Shown here: positions 10,701 to 20,822 of the stretch, one piece after another | Numbering within the stretch: the stretch's first letter is position 1 | Layout of the letters: every line of letters starts with the position of its first letter | Source of the DNA: Luteimonas viscosa | GTDB taxonomy: Bacteria > Pseudomonadota > Gammaproteobacteria > Xanthomonadales > Xanthomonadaceae | Reading direction: 5' to 3' | Assembly (NCBI RefSeq): GCF_008244685.1 | Contig: NZ_VTFT01000002.1 | Location: 310,001-374,000 of the forward strand | DNA: 64,000 nt | The notes under the pieces: generated by a model | Databases searched by the model: none | Told to the model about the DNA's origin: nothing | The model's input: only the letters and a program-made list of their open reading frames with translations | Program-made: the position numbers and the translations under genes

Positions 10701-11362
10701 CAGCGGTCCTCCCGGTCGATCCGGATGCGCGCCAGCGCCGGCGCGTACTGGTCGGCCAGCGCCTGTTCGCTGTCGATGTCGAGGCCCAGGTCGTGCACCC
10801 GCCCGTCGCGTAGCGTGTACACCCAGCCGTAGACGTGCACGTTCTGCCCGCGCGACCAGGCATCGCGCAGGATCGTGGTCTCGCAGACGTTGCCGACCTG
10901 CTCGAGCACGTTCAGCTCGCACAGCCGGTCGTGGCGCAGGCCTTCGTGCGCGATGTCCGCGAGCACGCCGTCGTGCTTGTTCGCCACGTCCTTGACGTGC
11001 CGGATCCAGTTGTCGGCCAGGCCCAGGCGCATGCCCTTGAGCGCCGCCAGCACGCCGCCGCAGCCGTAGTGGCCGACGACGAGGATGTGCTCGACCTTGA
11101 GCACGTCGACCGCGAACTGGATCACCGACAGGCAGTTGAGGTCGGTGTGCACCACCACGTTGGCGATGTTGCGGTGGACGAACACTTCGCCCGGCGCCAT
11201 GTCGACGATCTGGTTGGCGGGCACGCGCGAGTCGGAGCAGCCGATCCACAGGAACTTGGGGGTCTGCAGGCCCGACAGGCGCTGGAAGAAGGTCGGGTCC
11301 TCGGCCTCGATCCGCGCCGCCCAGGCTTCGTTCTTGTCCAGCAGCTCTCGCAGTCGGCTCAT
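10700..11362 (-). CDS. can: beta-class carbonic anhydrase
   Basis: A 220-residue zinc enzyme interconverting CO2 and bicarbonate. All beta-class residues are present: C42 with the D44/R46 dyad in GCSDSR, and H98 and C101 in GHYGCGG. Length equals E. coli Can. It sits between the muconic-semialdehyde dehydrogenase (31 nt upstream) and the RidA-type deaminase (1-nt overlap), so it appears to belong to the catabolic operon. It could handle the CO2 released by ACMSD; that link is inferred. A stand-alone housekeeping role is equally possible. Confidence 0.94.
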   Translation of the reverse strand: MSRLRELLDKNEAWAARIEAEDPTFFQRLSGLQTPKFLWIGCSDSRVPANQIVDMAPGEVFVHRNIANVVVHTDLNCLSVIQFAVDVLKVEHILVVGHYGCGGVLAALKGMRLGLADNWIRHVKDVANKHDGVLADIAHEGLRHDRLCELNVLEQVGNVCETTILRDAWSRGQNVHVYGWVYTLRDGRVHDLGLDIDSEQALADQYAPALARIRIDREDR

Positions 11363-11393
11363 CGGCGGTGTCCGTGTGGCGTCGTCGGCGGCA

Positions 11394-12821
11394 TTATCGC
11401 AAAGCGATGCCGACGTTCTTCGGTTCGGTGAAGAAACGCATCGCCTCGAACCCGCCCTCGCGGCCGAGACCGGACTGGCCCACGCCGCCGAACGGCGTGC
11501 GCAGGTCGCGCATCAGCCAGCTGTTGATCCAGACGATGCCCACGCGCAGGGCCGCGGCGAGGCGGTGCGCGCGGTCGAGGTCGCGGGTCCAGACCGATGC
11601 GGCGAGCCCGTAGTCGACGGCGTTGGCCAGGCGCAGCGCGTGGTCCTCGTCGTCGAACGGCTGCAGGGTGGCGACCGGCCCGAAGATCTCCTCGCGGTTG
11701 CTGGCGCAGTCCGGGCCCAGGCCTTCCAGCAGCGTCGGCTCGACGAACCAGCCGGGCCGGTCGAGCGCATTGCCGCCGCACAGCACCTGCCCACCCTCGT
11801 CGCGCGCACGCTGCAGCGCGGCCATCACCTTGTCGAAATGCGTCTGCGAGGCCAGCGGGCCGAGCTCGGTGTCGGTATCGATCGGGTCGCCGATGCGCAG
11901 CGTGCGCACGCGATCGACGAAGGCCTCGCGGAACTCGACGAGGATCGTGCGCTCCACCAGGATACGCGAGCCGCACAGGCAGATCTGGCCGCTGTTCTGG
12001 AACGCCGAGCGCACCAGCGTGTCGAGCTGCGCCTGCCAGTCGCTGTCGGCGAACACGAGCGTCGCGTTCTTGCCGCCGAGCTCCAGCGACACCTTCTTCA
12101 GCAGCGGCGCGGCGAGTCCTGCGATGCGCTTTCCCACCACGGTGCTGCCGGTGAACGAGATCGCCCGTATCGCCGGATGGGTCACGATCGCCTCGCCCAC
12201 CTCCGGGCCCATGCCATGGACGATGTTCAGCACGCCGGCAGGGAAGCCGATCTCTGCCGCGAGCTCGCCCAACATCGTCGCCGTCAGTGGTGTGACCTCG
12301 GACGGCTTGGCGACCACCGTATTGCCCGCGGCCAGCGCCGGCGCGATCTTCCAGGTGAACAGGTACAGCGGCAGGTTCCATGGCGAGATCGTGCCGACCA
12401 CGCCCAGCGCTTGGCGCAGGGTGTAGTTCAGGCCCGCCTGCCCGTGGTGCGATTCGCTCGCGAACTGGGTGGCCGCGTGGGCGAAGAAGCGCAGGTTCGC
12501 GATCGCGCGCGGGATCTCGACCTCGCGCGCGAGCCGGATCGGCTTGCCGCCGTCGCGCGCTTCGGATTGCGCGAACAGGTCGAGCTTCGCCTCGAGCGCA
12601 TCGGCCAGCCGCTCCAGCCAGCGCGCGCGCTCGTCGTTGGCCAGGCCCGACCAGAGCGGGAAGGCGGCCGAAGCGGCCGCGACCGCGGTTTCCACGTCCT
12701 GCGCGGTGCCGGACGCCACCCGTGCGTGCGGGCGGCCGGAGGCCGGGTCGTGGACCTCCAGCCACTCGCCGCCCGAGGGCGCCTGCGGCAGGCCGTCGAT
12801 CCAGTGGGACAGTTGCTGCAT
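11394..12821 (-). CDS. aldehyde dehydrogenase, probable 2-aminomuconic semialdehyde dehydrogenase
   Basis: A 475-residue NAD(P)-dependent aldehyde dehydrogenase. Seen: ISPWNLP (N149), the glycine motif FTGSTVVG near residue 223, the general base in LELGGK (E247) and the nucleophile in NSGQIC (C281). A second Cys follows at 283. The closest family by eye is hydroxy/aminomuconic semialdehyde dehydrogenases. Together with ACMSD and the RidA protein this would form the 2-aminomuconate branch. Substrate is inferred from context. A TAAGAT hexamer lies 5 nt before the ATG. It is likely the first gene of an ALDH-can-ridA operon. Confidence 0.9.
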   Translation of the reverse strand: MQQLSHWIDGLPQAPSGGEWLEVHDPASGRPHARVASGTAQDVETAVAAASAAFPLWSGLANDERARWLERLADALEAKLDLFAQSEARDGGKPIRLAREVEIPRAIANLRFFAHAATQFASESHHGQAGLNYTLRQALGVVGTISPWNLPLYLFTWKIAPALAAGNTVVAKPSEVTPLTATMLGELAAEIGFPAGVLNIVHGMGPEVGEAIVTHPAIRAISFTGSTVVGKRIAGLAAPLLKKVSLELGGKNATLVFADSDWQAQLDTLVRSAFQNSGQICLCGSRILVERTILVEFREAFVDRVRTLRIGDPIDTDTELGPLASQTHFDKVMAALQRARDEGGQVLCGGNALDRPGWFVEPTLLEGLGPDCASNREEIFGPVATLQPFDDEDHALRLANAVDYGLAASVWTRDLDRAHRLAAALRVGIVWINSWLMRDLRTPFGGVGQSGLGREGGFEAMRFFTEPKNVGIALR

Positions 12822-12920
12822 GGCCCATCTTAACCGGCGCGGCGCGGACGGATGTCAGTCCGCGCCGCGGTTTCCCGATTCATCCGGGGATCCGATCCGG
12901 ATCGAGACGGGAATCGAACC

Positions 12921-13361
12921 ATGCAATCCATCCGAGGACTGGGAATGGCGCTGCTGCTGGCCGCGGGCGCCCTCGCTTGCGCCCAGGTACAGGCCTGCGC
13001 CCGACCGCTGCAGCAATCCGGACTCGTACAGATTCCGGCCGGCATGATGAACGGCATCGCCTACGTGCCCGTGCCGCGGGGATATCGCTACGTCGTCCAG
13101 TACGTCTCGGCGAGCGTACGCCTGCGGACCGAGTCCGAATACAGCGACTTCAATGTCGGCGTGTGGCAGGGCACGGCGCGCATCGACTACACGCTGCCGA
13201 TCCTGCCCGGGTTCACGCCACTCGATCGCAAGACGTCCGGGCCGGTGAAGTTCCACGCCGATCCCGGGTCGCAGGTGCAGGTGAGCATCGTGCGCGGCGA
13301 CGCCGCGATCGCGGCCACCGGGCACTACGCCATCAGCGGATGCCTGCGGAAAGCGACCTGA
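12921..13361 (+). CDS. secreted hypothetical protein
   Basis: A 146-residue protein I do not recognise. Seen: a clear signal peptide (MQSIRGLGMALLLAAGALACAQ), probably cleaved around residues 20-26, although the Cys at residue 20 could also act as a weak lipobox (GALAC). A beta-rich mature part follows with alternating polar and hydrophobic strands (YVVQYVSASVRL, VQVSIVRGDAAI) and a C-terminal Cys that could pair with another Cys. It probably acts in the periplasm. It lies in a 541-bp gap between the divergent ALDH gene and the convergent SDR gene, and nothing ties it to either. Confidence 0.65.
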   Translation: MQSIRGLGMALLLAAGALACAQVQACARPLQQSGLVQIPAGMMNGIAYVPVPRGYRYVVQYVSASVRLRTESEYSDFNVGVWQGTARIDYTLPILPGFTPLDRKTSGPVKFHADPGSQVQVSIVRGDAAIAATGHYAISGCLRKAT

Positions 13362-13365
13362 CCGG

Positions 13366-14151
13366 TCAGATCGACTGCATCCGCCCGCCGTCGACCGCCA
13401 GCGAGACGCCGTTGACGTAGCCGGCGGCGGGCGAGCACAGGAAGGCGATCACGCCGCCTGTTTCCTCCGGCTGCGCGAAGCGGCCGGCGGGCACGCTGGC
13501 GAGCATCGCGGCGGCGACGTCCTCGCGCGACTTGCCGCTCGCGGCGGTCCGGTCGCGCAGGATCTGCTCGATGCGCGCGGTATCGGTGTAGCCGGGCAGC
13601 ACGTTGTTGACGGTGATGCCGTGCGGGCCCAGTTCGCGCGAGAGCGTCTTGGCCCAGCTGGCGACCGCGCCGCGGATCGTGTTCGACACGCCGAGCCCGG
13701 CGATCGGCTCGTACACCGAGGTCGAGACCACGTTGACGATCCGGCCCCAGCGCGCGTCGCGCATGCCGGGGACGACCGCCTGCGCCAGCGCGTGGTTGGC
13801 GAGCAGGTGCTTGCCGAAGGCATCCAGGAATGCGGCTTCGTCCGCGGCGAACGCAGGGCCGCCGGGCGGGCCGCCGGTGTTGTTGACGAGGATCTGCACC
13901 GGCGCATCGGCCACCAGCGCTTCCACCTTCGCGCGCAGTGCATCGCGCTGCGACACGTCCGCGACGAGCGCGCGATGGCGCTGGCCGTTCGCGCAGGGCA
14001 GGGCGGAAGCCACCGCCTCCAGCGCATCCTGCCGGCGCGCGAGCACGGTGACAGTGGCGCCGAGCAGCGCCAGTTCGTACGCCGTCGCGCGGCCGATGCC
14101 TTCGGACGCGCCGCAGACCAGGGCGTGGCGACCGGAGAGGTCGAGGTCCAT
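13366..14151 (-). CDS. SDR family protein with altered catalytic motif
   Basis: A 261-residue Rossmann-fold short-chain dehydrogenase/reductase. Seen: the nucleotide motif GASEGIG (residues 14-20), NNTGG in place of NNAG, and the C-terminal GxxxxVDGG. The usual YxxxK catalytic pair is replaced: after VNVVSTSVYEPIAGL the aligned positions read SNTIR, so Tyr becomes Ser and Lys becomes Arg. This LxxSNxxR pattern also occurs in a recognised divergent SDR subgroup, so it is not a sequencing error. Enzymatic function is uncertain. A strong AAGGAGT ribosome binding site precedes the ATG, and the gene follows the PaiB-like gene by 13 nt. Confidence 0.85.
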   Translation of the reverse strand: MDLDLSGRHALVCGASEGIGRATAYELALLGATVTVLARRQDALEAVASALPCANGQRHRALVADVSQRDALRAKVEALVADAPVQILVNNTGGPPGGPAFAADEAAFLDAFGKHLLANHALAQAVVPGMRDARWGRIVNVVSTSVYEPIAGLGVSNTIRGAVASWAKTLSRELGPHGITVNNVLPGYTDTARIEQILRDRTAASGKSREDVAAAMLASVPAGRFAQPEETGGVIAFLCSPAAGYVNGVSLAVDGGRMQSI

Positions 14152-14164
14152 GGTGACTCCTTGT

Positions 14165-14785
14165 TCAGTCCGCGCGGGCGCGCATCATCGCCGCGACGGC
14201 GCGGGCGCCGGGGGCGACCATTTCGCCGAGCCTGGTGGCGACGACTTCGCGATTGGCGACGGGATGGTTCTGGCTGAGCTTGAACTTCAGTTCGATCCGC
14301 CCGGGGACGAAGCGGAAGCCGACGATCCCGCGCAGCTGCCGGCGGTGGTCGTCGCGCTCCGGTTCGAACCGCCACGACTGGCCGACACTCGCCTCGAAGC
14401 GGTCGCTCAGCCGCGACACCAGGTCGCCCAGTGCGGACTCGTCCTCGAAGCGTTCGACGGTGCCGGACAGATGCGCGACCGCGTAGTTCCAGGTCGGCAC
14501 GCGCGCCGCGGCTTCCTTGTCCGGGTACCAGCTTGGCGAGACGTAGGCATGCGGCCCATGCACGATCATCAGCGCAGGACCGACGTGGTGGTTCTGCGGG
14601 TTCGGCCTGGCCCAGTGGCCCTCGATCGTCACCCGCTCGCCCTCGCGGCGATAGAGCACGGGCAGGTGCGAGGCGAATGGATGGCCGTCCTCGCCGGTGG
14701 TCACCAGCGTGACGAACGGGTCGGCGGCGAGCAGGGCGTCCAGGTGGGCGAGGTCGGTTTCGGCGAAGGCGCGTGGCGTGTACAT
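14165..14785 (-). CDS. PaiB-like FMN-binding negative transcriptional regulator
   Basis: A 206-residue protein of the PaiB/FMN-binding split-barrel family. Seen: MYTPRAFAETD at the N-terminus, GHPFASHLPVLY, GHWARPNPQ, YVSPSWYPDK and VPTWNYAVAHLSG, all family signatures. In Bacillus, PaiB was described as a negative regulator of sporulation and protease genes; in Proteobacteria the role is unclear and may be enzymatic or flavin/heme-binding. It lies directly upstream of the SDR gene on the same strand. A TAAGAT hexamer 6 nt before the ATG is the only promoter-like sequence seen. Confidence 0.88.
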   Translation of the reverse strand: MYTPRAFAETDLAHLDALLAADPFVTLVTTGEDGHPFASHLPVLYRREGERVTIEGHWARPNPQNHHVGPALMIVHGPHAYVSPSWYPDKEAAARVPTWNYAVAHLSGTVERFEDESALGDLVSRLSDRFEASVGQSWRFEPERDDHRRQLRGIVGFRFVPGRIELKFKLSQNHPVANREVVATRLGEMVAPGARAVAAMMRARAD

Positions 14786-15199
14786 GTCAGGATCTTATTG
14801 CATCGCGGCGGTGGCTACCCGGGCCACTCCACGTGGCGTATGCCGTTGCGCAGGGCCGGCGGCGCGGGGCCGGAGCAATGGCGCTGGCGAGGCGGGGCGC
14901 AGGCCGATCCGCTGCCGTCAGCCTGTGCAGGCGGGGAACCGGCGCTTCTGCATCCGTGCAAGGGTAACCGTCTGCCCATCGCTGGCGGCACGGGCAGCTC
15001 CCTCGCTACGCCCGGGATGGAAAGGTCGAAGGTGTGGCGGGTGGCGCGGGTGTAATGGGGTGTGGCGGACGTGCGGGCGTGGCGGGCGGCAGCAACACCT
15101 GGCGGCCGAGGTGGCGGGGGTGAAGTCCTGCGTCCTGGCGGATGGCGCGGCGCGACGCTCGGCTCGGGAGATGCCGCATCCGGTTCGAGCAGGCCGGCC
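14786..15199. other. 414-bp intergenic region, no gene seen
   Basis: The sequence is very GC-rich. Open frames here are antisense or out-of-frame extensions without family resemblance or codon structure. Apart from the TAAGAT element at the left edge I see no RNA gene, repeat or terminator. Confidence 0.5.
14792..14797 (-). promoter_or_regulatory. -10-like hexamer directly before the PaiB-like gene
   Basis: TAAGAT on the minus strand, 6 nt from the ATG, with no Shine-Dalgarno sequence. It fits the leaderless pattern seen at several other genes in the window. Confidence 0.3.
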
Positions 15200-15517
15200 T
15201 CAGGCGCGCCCACCCAGCAGTTGCACCATGCGCGGGCGCAGCGCTTCATCGCTGCCGGTCCCCGGTGGCGCGAGTTCCGCCAGCGAAAATCCGCGCTCCA
15301 GCGCATCCTCTTCGTCGAGGCCGTCGAAGGCGACGAACTCGGCATCGAGCAGCATCGCGCGTGCGGTGTCCTCGCTGTCGTAGACCAGGGTGGCGCCATC
15401 GCTGTCGAAGACCTCGGCGGTCCCGGCCTCGCGCACGCGCAGGCGCGCCCAGACGATGGTGCGCCCGAGCGAAGCCAGCCACCATTCCTCGAACACGTGG
15501 GACTGCTGCCCGCTCAC
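15200..15517 (-). CDS. small hypothetical protein, GTG start
   Basis: A 105-residue acidic protein beginning VSGQQSHVFEEWWLASLGRT. I do not recognise it. The middle carries VFDSDGATLVYDSEDTARAMLLDAEFVAFDGLDEEDA, and the end is basic. The GTG start is supported by a 4-nt GTGA overlap with the stop of the upstream membrane protein gene; the open frame continues upstream but there it overlaps that gene. The overlap implies co-translation, so the two products may act together. No signal peptide or membrane segment is visible. Confidence 0.65.
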   Translation of the reverse strand: MSGQQSHVFEEWWLASLGRTIVWARLRVREAGTAEVFDSDGATLVYDSEDTARAMLLDAEFVAFDGLDEEDALERGFSLAELAPPGTGSDEALRPRMVQLLGGRA

Positions 15518-15819
15518 CGCAACACCACGGACCACAGCCACAGCAGGGCCGAAAACCCGAGCGCGCCGAGGATCACGAAGGCGGACACCCGCGCCGGCGT
15601 CGCCAGGCCGGTGAACTGCGCGTCGCGCACCGAGCGGTAGCGCCCGCCCAGCAGCCATCCCAGCGCGCTGGGATTGAGGAACGCACCCTCGCCGAGCGAC
15701 GCGTGCACCTGCGGATGCCGGTCGCGCAGGTGCACCAGCGACAGCGGCCAGAAGATCACGAAGGCGGTGAGGCCACCGATGGCGATGCCGACGAAGCACA
15801 GGGCGAGGAAGAGGATCAT
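15514..15819 (-). CDS. small membrane protein, distantly UspB-like
   Basis: A 101-residue protein with two predicted membrane helices (about residues 2-24 and 78-100) flanking a soluble loop (LRDRHPQVHASLGEGAFLNP). The layout and spacing loosely recall UspB, a small general-stress membrane protein. The resemblance is architectural, and I would not transfer the name. The stop codon overlaps the GTG of the next gene. The intergenic heptamer repeat begins about 10 nt upstream of its ATG. Confidence 0.65.
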   Translation of the reverse strand: MILFLALCFVGIAIGGLTAFVIFWPLSLVHLRDRHPQVHASLGEGAFLNPSALGWLLGGRYRSVRDAQFTGLATPARVSAFVILGALGFSALLWLWSVVLR

Positions 15820-15829
15820 TCAGGCGAAG

Positions 15830-16033
15830 GGATTCGGGATTGGGGATTCGGGATTGGGCAGCGGCGGTGAATAGTGACTCGCCCGTGATGGTTGCTGGTC
15901 AGCAATAACGCGGATATTCGTGATGGTGGTTCTGCCGTCTATCGGAAAATGTGTAGAGAGGATGACGGTCGGTTGCAATCCCGGTCTTAGCGGCTGGTTC
16001 TTCCAATCCCGACTCCCGAATCCCCAATTCCGG
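15830..16033. repeat. AT-richer patch bounded by inverted GATTCGGG-type repeats
   Basis: The left edge (15830-15858) has direct repeats of GATTCGGGATTG. The right edge (16003-16033) carries their inverted counterpart (CCAATCCCGACTCCCGAATC). Between them lie about 145 bp that are visibly less GC-rich than the surroundings, with a small palindrome TTGCTG-GT-CAGCAA near 15892. The arrangement resembles a small non-coding mobile or foldback element of the type common between genes in this family. Confidence 0.6.
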
Positions 16034-16038
16034 CTCCA

Positions 16039-17439
16039 TCAATACTCCGCATTCCCCGGCGCGCGCGGGTAGGGAATCGCGTCGCGAATGTTCGAAAGCC
16101 CGCACACGTAGACGATCAGCCGCTCGAAGCCGAGACCGAAGCCGGCATGCGGCACCGTGCCGTAGCGGCGGAAGTCGCGGTACCAGGCGTAATGCTCGCG
16201 GTCGAGGCCGAACTGGTCCATGCGCGCGTCCAGCACGTCCAGCCGTTCCTCGCGCTGCGAGCCGCCGATGATCTCGCCGATGCCCGGCGCCAGCACGTCC
16301 ATCGCCGCGACGGTCCTGCCATCGTCGTTCAGGCGCATGTAGAACGCCTTGATGTGCTCGGGATAGTTGGTCACCACCACCGGGCGGCCGACGTGCTGCT
16401 CGGTGAGCCAGCGCTCGTGCTCGGTCTGCAGGTCCAGGCCCCATTCGACCGGGAAGTCGAACTTCTGCCCCGACTTCTGCAGCAGCGACACCGCATCGTT
16501 GTACTCGATCCGCTCGAACGGCGCGTTGACGAAGGCCTCCAGCCGGGTGATCGCGTCCTTCTGCACGCGTTCGGCGATGAAGGCCATGTCGTCGGCGCGT
16601 TCGTCGAGCACCGCGCGGAACAGGTATTTCAGGAACTCCTCGGCCACGCGCGCGTTCTCGGCCAGGTCGGCGAACGCGATTTCCGGCTCGATCATCCAGA
16701 ACTCGGCCAGGTGGCGCGTGGTGTTGCTGTTCTCGGCACGGAAGGTCGGGCCGAAGGTGTAGACCTTGCTCATCGCCAGGCAGAAGGCCTCGACGTTGAG
16801 CTGTCCGGAGACGGACAGGAACACTTCCTTGCCGAAGAAGTCGCGGCCGAAGTCCACCGCGCCGTCCTTGCCGCGCGGCAGGTTGGCCAGGTCGAGCGTC
16901 GACACCCGGAACATCTGCCCCGCGCCCTCGGCGTCGGACGTGGTCACGATCGGCGTGTTGATCCAGTAGTAGCCGTTCTCGTGGAAGTAGCGGTGCGCGG
17001 CCTGCGCCAGGCAGTGGCGGATGCGCGTCACCGCGCCGAAGAGGTTGGTGCGCGGGCGCAGGTGCGCGACCTCGCGCAGGAACTCGAGCGAGTGCGCCTT
17101 GGGCTGGATCGGGTAGGTCTCGGGATCGTCGACCCAGCCGACCACTTCGATGTTCGAGGCCTGGATCTCGAAGCTCTGGCCCTGGCCCTGCGAAGCCACC
17201 AGCGTGCCGCTGGCGATGACCGAGCAGCCGGCGGTCAGCCGCTTCACCTCGGATTCGTAGTTGTCCAGGGTGCTCGGCGCCACCACCTGGATCGGCGCGA
17301 AGCAGGACCCGTCGCTGACGTTCACGAACGACAGCCCGGCCTTGGAATCGCGCCGGGTGCGCACCCAGCCGCGGACCGTGACTTCGCCGCCGGCGGGGAT
17401 CCTGCCCGCGAGCGCGTGTTCGACGCTGGAAACCGTCAT
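16039..17439 (-). CDS. asnS: asparagine--tRNA ligase
   Basis: A 466-residue class II aminoacyl-tRNA synthetase (E. coli AsnRS also has 466). Seen: the N-terminal OB-fold ([24 protein letters not shown]), motif 2 ([26 protein letters not shown]) and motif 3 ([21 protein letters not shown]). The start [12 protein letters not shown] is preferred over an upstream in-frame ATG because it gives the normal family length. It is single and monocistronic, with its 3' end next to the inverted-repeat patch. Presence of AsnRS indicates direct Asn-tRNA charging. Confidence 0.97.
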   Translation of the reverse strand: MTVSSVEHALAGRIPAGGEVTVRGWVRTRRDSKAGLSFVNVSDGSCFAPIQVVAPSTLDNYESEVKRLTAGCSVIASGTLVASQGQGQSFEIQASNIEVVGWVDDPETYPIQPKAHSLEFLREVAHLRPRTNLFGAVTRIRHCLAQAAHRYFHENGYYWINTPIVTTSDAEGAGQMFRVSTLDLANLPRGKDGAVDFGRDFFGKEVFLSVSGQLNVEAFCLAMSKVYTFGPTFRAENSNTTRHLAEFWMIEPEIAFADLAENARVAEEFLKYLFRAVLDERADDMAFIAERVQKDAITRLEAFVNAPFERIEYNDAVSLLQKSGQKFDFPVEWGLDLQTEHERWLTEQHVGRPVVVTNYPEHIKAFYMRLNDDGRTVAAMDVLAPGIGEIIGGSQREERLDVLDARMDQFGLDREHYAWYRDFRRYGTVPHAGFGLGFERLIVYVCGLSNIRDAIPYPRAPGNAEY

Positions 17440-17530
17440 GCCTTGAATCCTGGGGAAAGGGGCCAATCTCCGGAACGCACAGTTTAGCGCGGCCACACGC
17501 GCTCCCAGCCGCGTTTCAGGTTCCCCGCGC

Positions 17531-17536
17531 TAGAAT
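17531..17536 (+). promoter_or_regulatory. -10-like hexamer before the IscA-type gene
   Basis: TAGAAT, 7 nt before the ATG at 17544, with no ribosome binding site in the gap. It suggests a transcript starting at or just before the start codon. Confidence 0.4.
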
Positions 17537-17543
17537 CCACGCC

Positions 17544-17885
17544 ATGGCCATCCAGCTCACCCCCGCCGCCTACGATCGAGTCCGCCAGTTCCTTGCCGGC
17601 GAGCCGGGCGCGCTGGGCCTGCGCTTCGGGGTCAGGCGCACGGGTTGCTCGGGTTGGGGCTACGAAGTGGAGCTGGCGCGGGACGAGCGTGCCGGCGACA
17701 GCGTCAGCGAGTTCCAGGGGGTGCGCATCTACGTCGATGCGACCAGCCAGCCGCTGGTCGACGGCACTACCATCGACTTCGTGCGCAAGGGCCTGAATCA
17801 CGAGTTCGTGTTCGCCAATCCGAAGGCGGCCGCCGAATGCGGCTGCGGCGAGAGCTTCACCACCGACGCCGACAAGGCCGCCTGA
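17544..17885 (+). CDS. HesB/IscA family iron-sulfur cluster assembly protein
   Basis: A 113-residue A-type carrier. The three conserved cysteines are present: C35 in TGCSGWGY and C99/C101 in CGCGESF. These bind Fe or Fe-S clusters for delivery to apoproteins. The sequence fits IscA/SufA better than ErpA, but it stands alone with no iscRSU or suf genes nearby, so the exact subtype is left open. It is divergent from asnS. The C-terminal tail (TTDADKAA) is slightly longer than in E. coli IscA. Confidence 0.9.
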   Translation: MAIQLTPAAYDRVRQFLAGEPGALGLRFGVRRTGCSGWGYEVELARDERAGDSVSEFQGVRIYVDATSQPLVDGTTIDFVRKGLNHEFVFANPKAAAECGCGESFTTDADKAA

Positions 17886-17926
17886 CAGGCCCTACACTCC
17901 CGCAACGCCCCCGGGAGCCCGCGCCG

Positions 17927-19717
<1,791 letters not shown>

Positions 19718-19884
19718 CGGCGGGCCCGGCGCCCCGGGCGAGCGGTGGTTCCTCCGCAGGGACGTGCCGGCCGCGCGGGGCCCCGCCACGTTCCGCCCGG
19801 GGCATCCGGGCACTGGCGCTCCGCCAGCCCCGGCCCGGCCTGCTGCCGGCATGGGCACGCTACCGGCTCTGCGTGGGCGCCGTC

Positions 19885-19913
19885 TTGCCCGCAAGTCATT
19901 GATCCGCCATAAT
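19885..19913 (+). promoter_or_regulatory. sigma70-type promoter of the rpsF operon
   Basis: -35 TTGCCC (19885-19890), 17-bp spacer, -10 CATAAT (19908-19913; 5 of 6 consensus). The expected start is near 19920. It is the best-matching canonical promoter I found in the window. Confidence 0.7.
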
Positions 19914-19919
19914 ACGCGG

Positions 19920-20029
19920 CTCCCTGCGGCCCGGCCGTGGGAGACCTTGCTCCACCGCGGCCGCTGCGGGCGTCGGGGAGCTGTCCGGGGATGTCCGCGA
20001 GGGCGCCCGATACCCGAAAGGAAAAAACC
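19920..20029 (+). promoter_or_regulatory. rpsF 5' leader, possible S6:S18 autoregulatory site
   Basis: A leader of about 110 nt, rich in potential stems (for example around 19930-19960 and GGGCGCCCG near 20001), before AAGGA at 20018-20022 and the rpsF ATG. In many bacteria the S6:S18 complex binds such a leader to repress the operon. A conserved motif cannot be verified by eye, so this is a position-based suggestion. Confidence 0.3.
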
Positions 20030-20470
20030 ATGCGTCACTACGAAATCGTGTTCCTGGTCCATCCGGACCAGAGCGAGCAGGTGCCGGCGATGATCGAGCG
20101 CTACAAGTCGCTGATCGAGGCCGGCGAGGGCAAGATCCACCGCCTCGAGGACTGGGGCCGCCGCCAGCTGGCCTATCCGATCAACAACCTGGTCAAGGCC
20201 CACTACGTGCTGTTCAACATCGAGGCCGGCCAGAACGTGCTCAATGAGCTCGTCGAGGGCTTCCGCTTCAACGACGCCGTGCTGCGCCACCTGGTCATGC
20301 GCCGCGACGAGGCCGACACCGAGCAGTCGCTGATCATGAAGAACAAGGACGAGAAGGGCGACAAGCCCGAGCGCGGCGACCGCCGCCGCCGCGATGACGA
20401 CGAGTCCCCGTCCACCGACACAGACAGCGACAGCGACGGCGACAAGGCCGCGCCCGCCCAAGCCGCCTGA
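20030..20470 (+). CDS. rpsF: 30S ribosomal protein S6
   Basis: A 146-residue S6 protein. Residues 1-100 match the family ([33 protein letters not shown]). The tail from about residue 108 is a long low-complexity stretch rich in Asp, Arg, Ser and Thr, ending in Ala-rich residues. E. coli S6 ends in glutamates that RimK extends; this tail lacks terminal Glu. It is first in rpsF-rpsR-rplI and has a clear AAGGA ribosome binding site. Confidence 0.98.
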   Translation: MRHYEIVFLVHPDQSEQVPAMIERYKSLIEAGEGKIHRLEDWGRRQLAYPINNLVKAHYVLFNIEAGQNVLNELVEGFRFNDAVLRHLVMRRDEADTEQSLIMKNKDEKGDKPERGDRRRRDDDESPSTDTDSDSDGDKAAPAQAA

Positions 20471-20481
20471 GGAGCACGCAC

Positions 20482-20712
20482 ATGTCCAAGTTCTTCCGCC
20501 GCCGCAAGTTCTGCAAGTTCACCGCCGAGGGTGTCAAGGAGATCGACTACAAGGATCTCAACACCCTGCGCCAGAACCTCACCGAGAACGGCAAGATCGT
20601 GCCGAGCCGCATCACCGGCACCAAGTCGCGCTACCAGCGCCAGCTGGCGCTCGCGGTCAAGCGCGCGCGTTTCCTCGCGCTGATCCCGTACACCGACAAC
20701 CACAACATCTGA
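20482..20712 (+). CDS. rpsR: 30S ribosomal protein S18
   Basis: A 76-residue small-subunit protein that pairs with S6 on the platform of the 30S subunit. Seen: [42 protein letters not shown] and the basic C-terminal [23 protein letters not shown]. Length is normal. It follows rpsF by 11 nt with a GGAG-type ribosome binding site in the gap, so both are expressed from the promoter upstream of rpsF. Confidence 0.98.
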   Translation: MSKFFRRRKFCKFTAEGVKEIDYKDLNTLRQNLTENGKIVPSRITGTKSRYQRQLALAVKRARFLALIPYTDNHNI

Positions 20713-20822
20713 GCCACCGCGCAGGGGCGCGGCAACGCGCTCCCGCCGGGCTCCCGATCCGTCCGATTCGGACAGCAAGCGTTGCGGCGGACGATCGTCG
20801 CTAACGAATACGGAGAAACCCC

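Larger units (their letters stand above)
19718..20029 (+). other. 312-bp upstream region of rpsF
   Basis: It holds a good sigma70-type promoter (19885-19913) and a leader of about 110 nt. The left 160 bp contain GC-rich inverted motifs after the DUF885 gene but no T-tract terminator. No short gene was seen. Confidence 0.6.

Noticed and set aside
12909..12920. A T-loop-like GGGAATCGAACC that matches part of tRNA/tmRNA genes
   Set aside because: The flanking bases do not form a T stem or acceptor stem, so it is a chance match before the secreted protein gene.
14815..15399. A 194-codon minus-strand frame
   Set aside because: Out of frame with the GTG-started small protein it overlaps; no codon structure.
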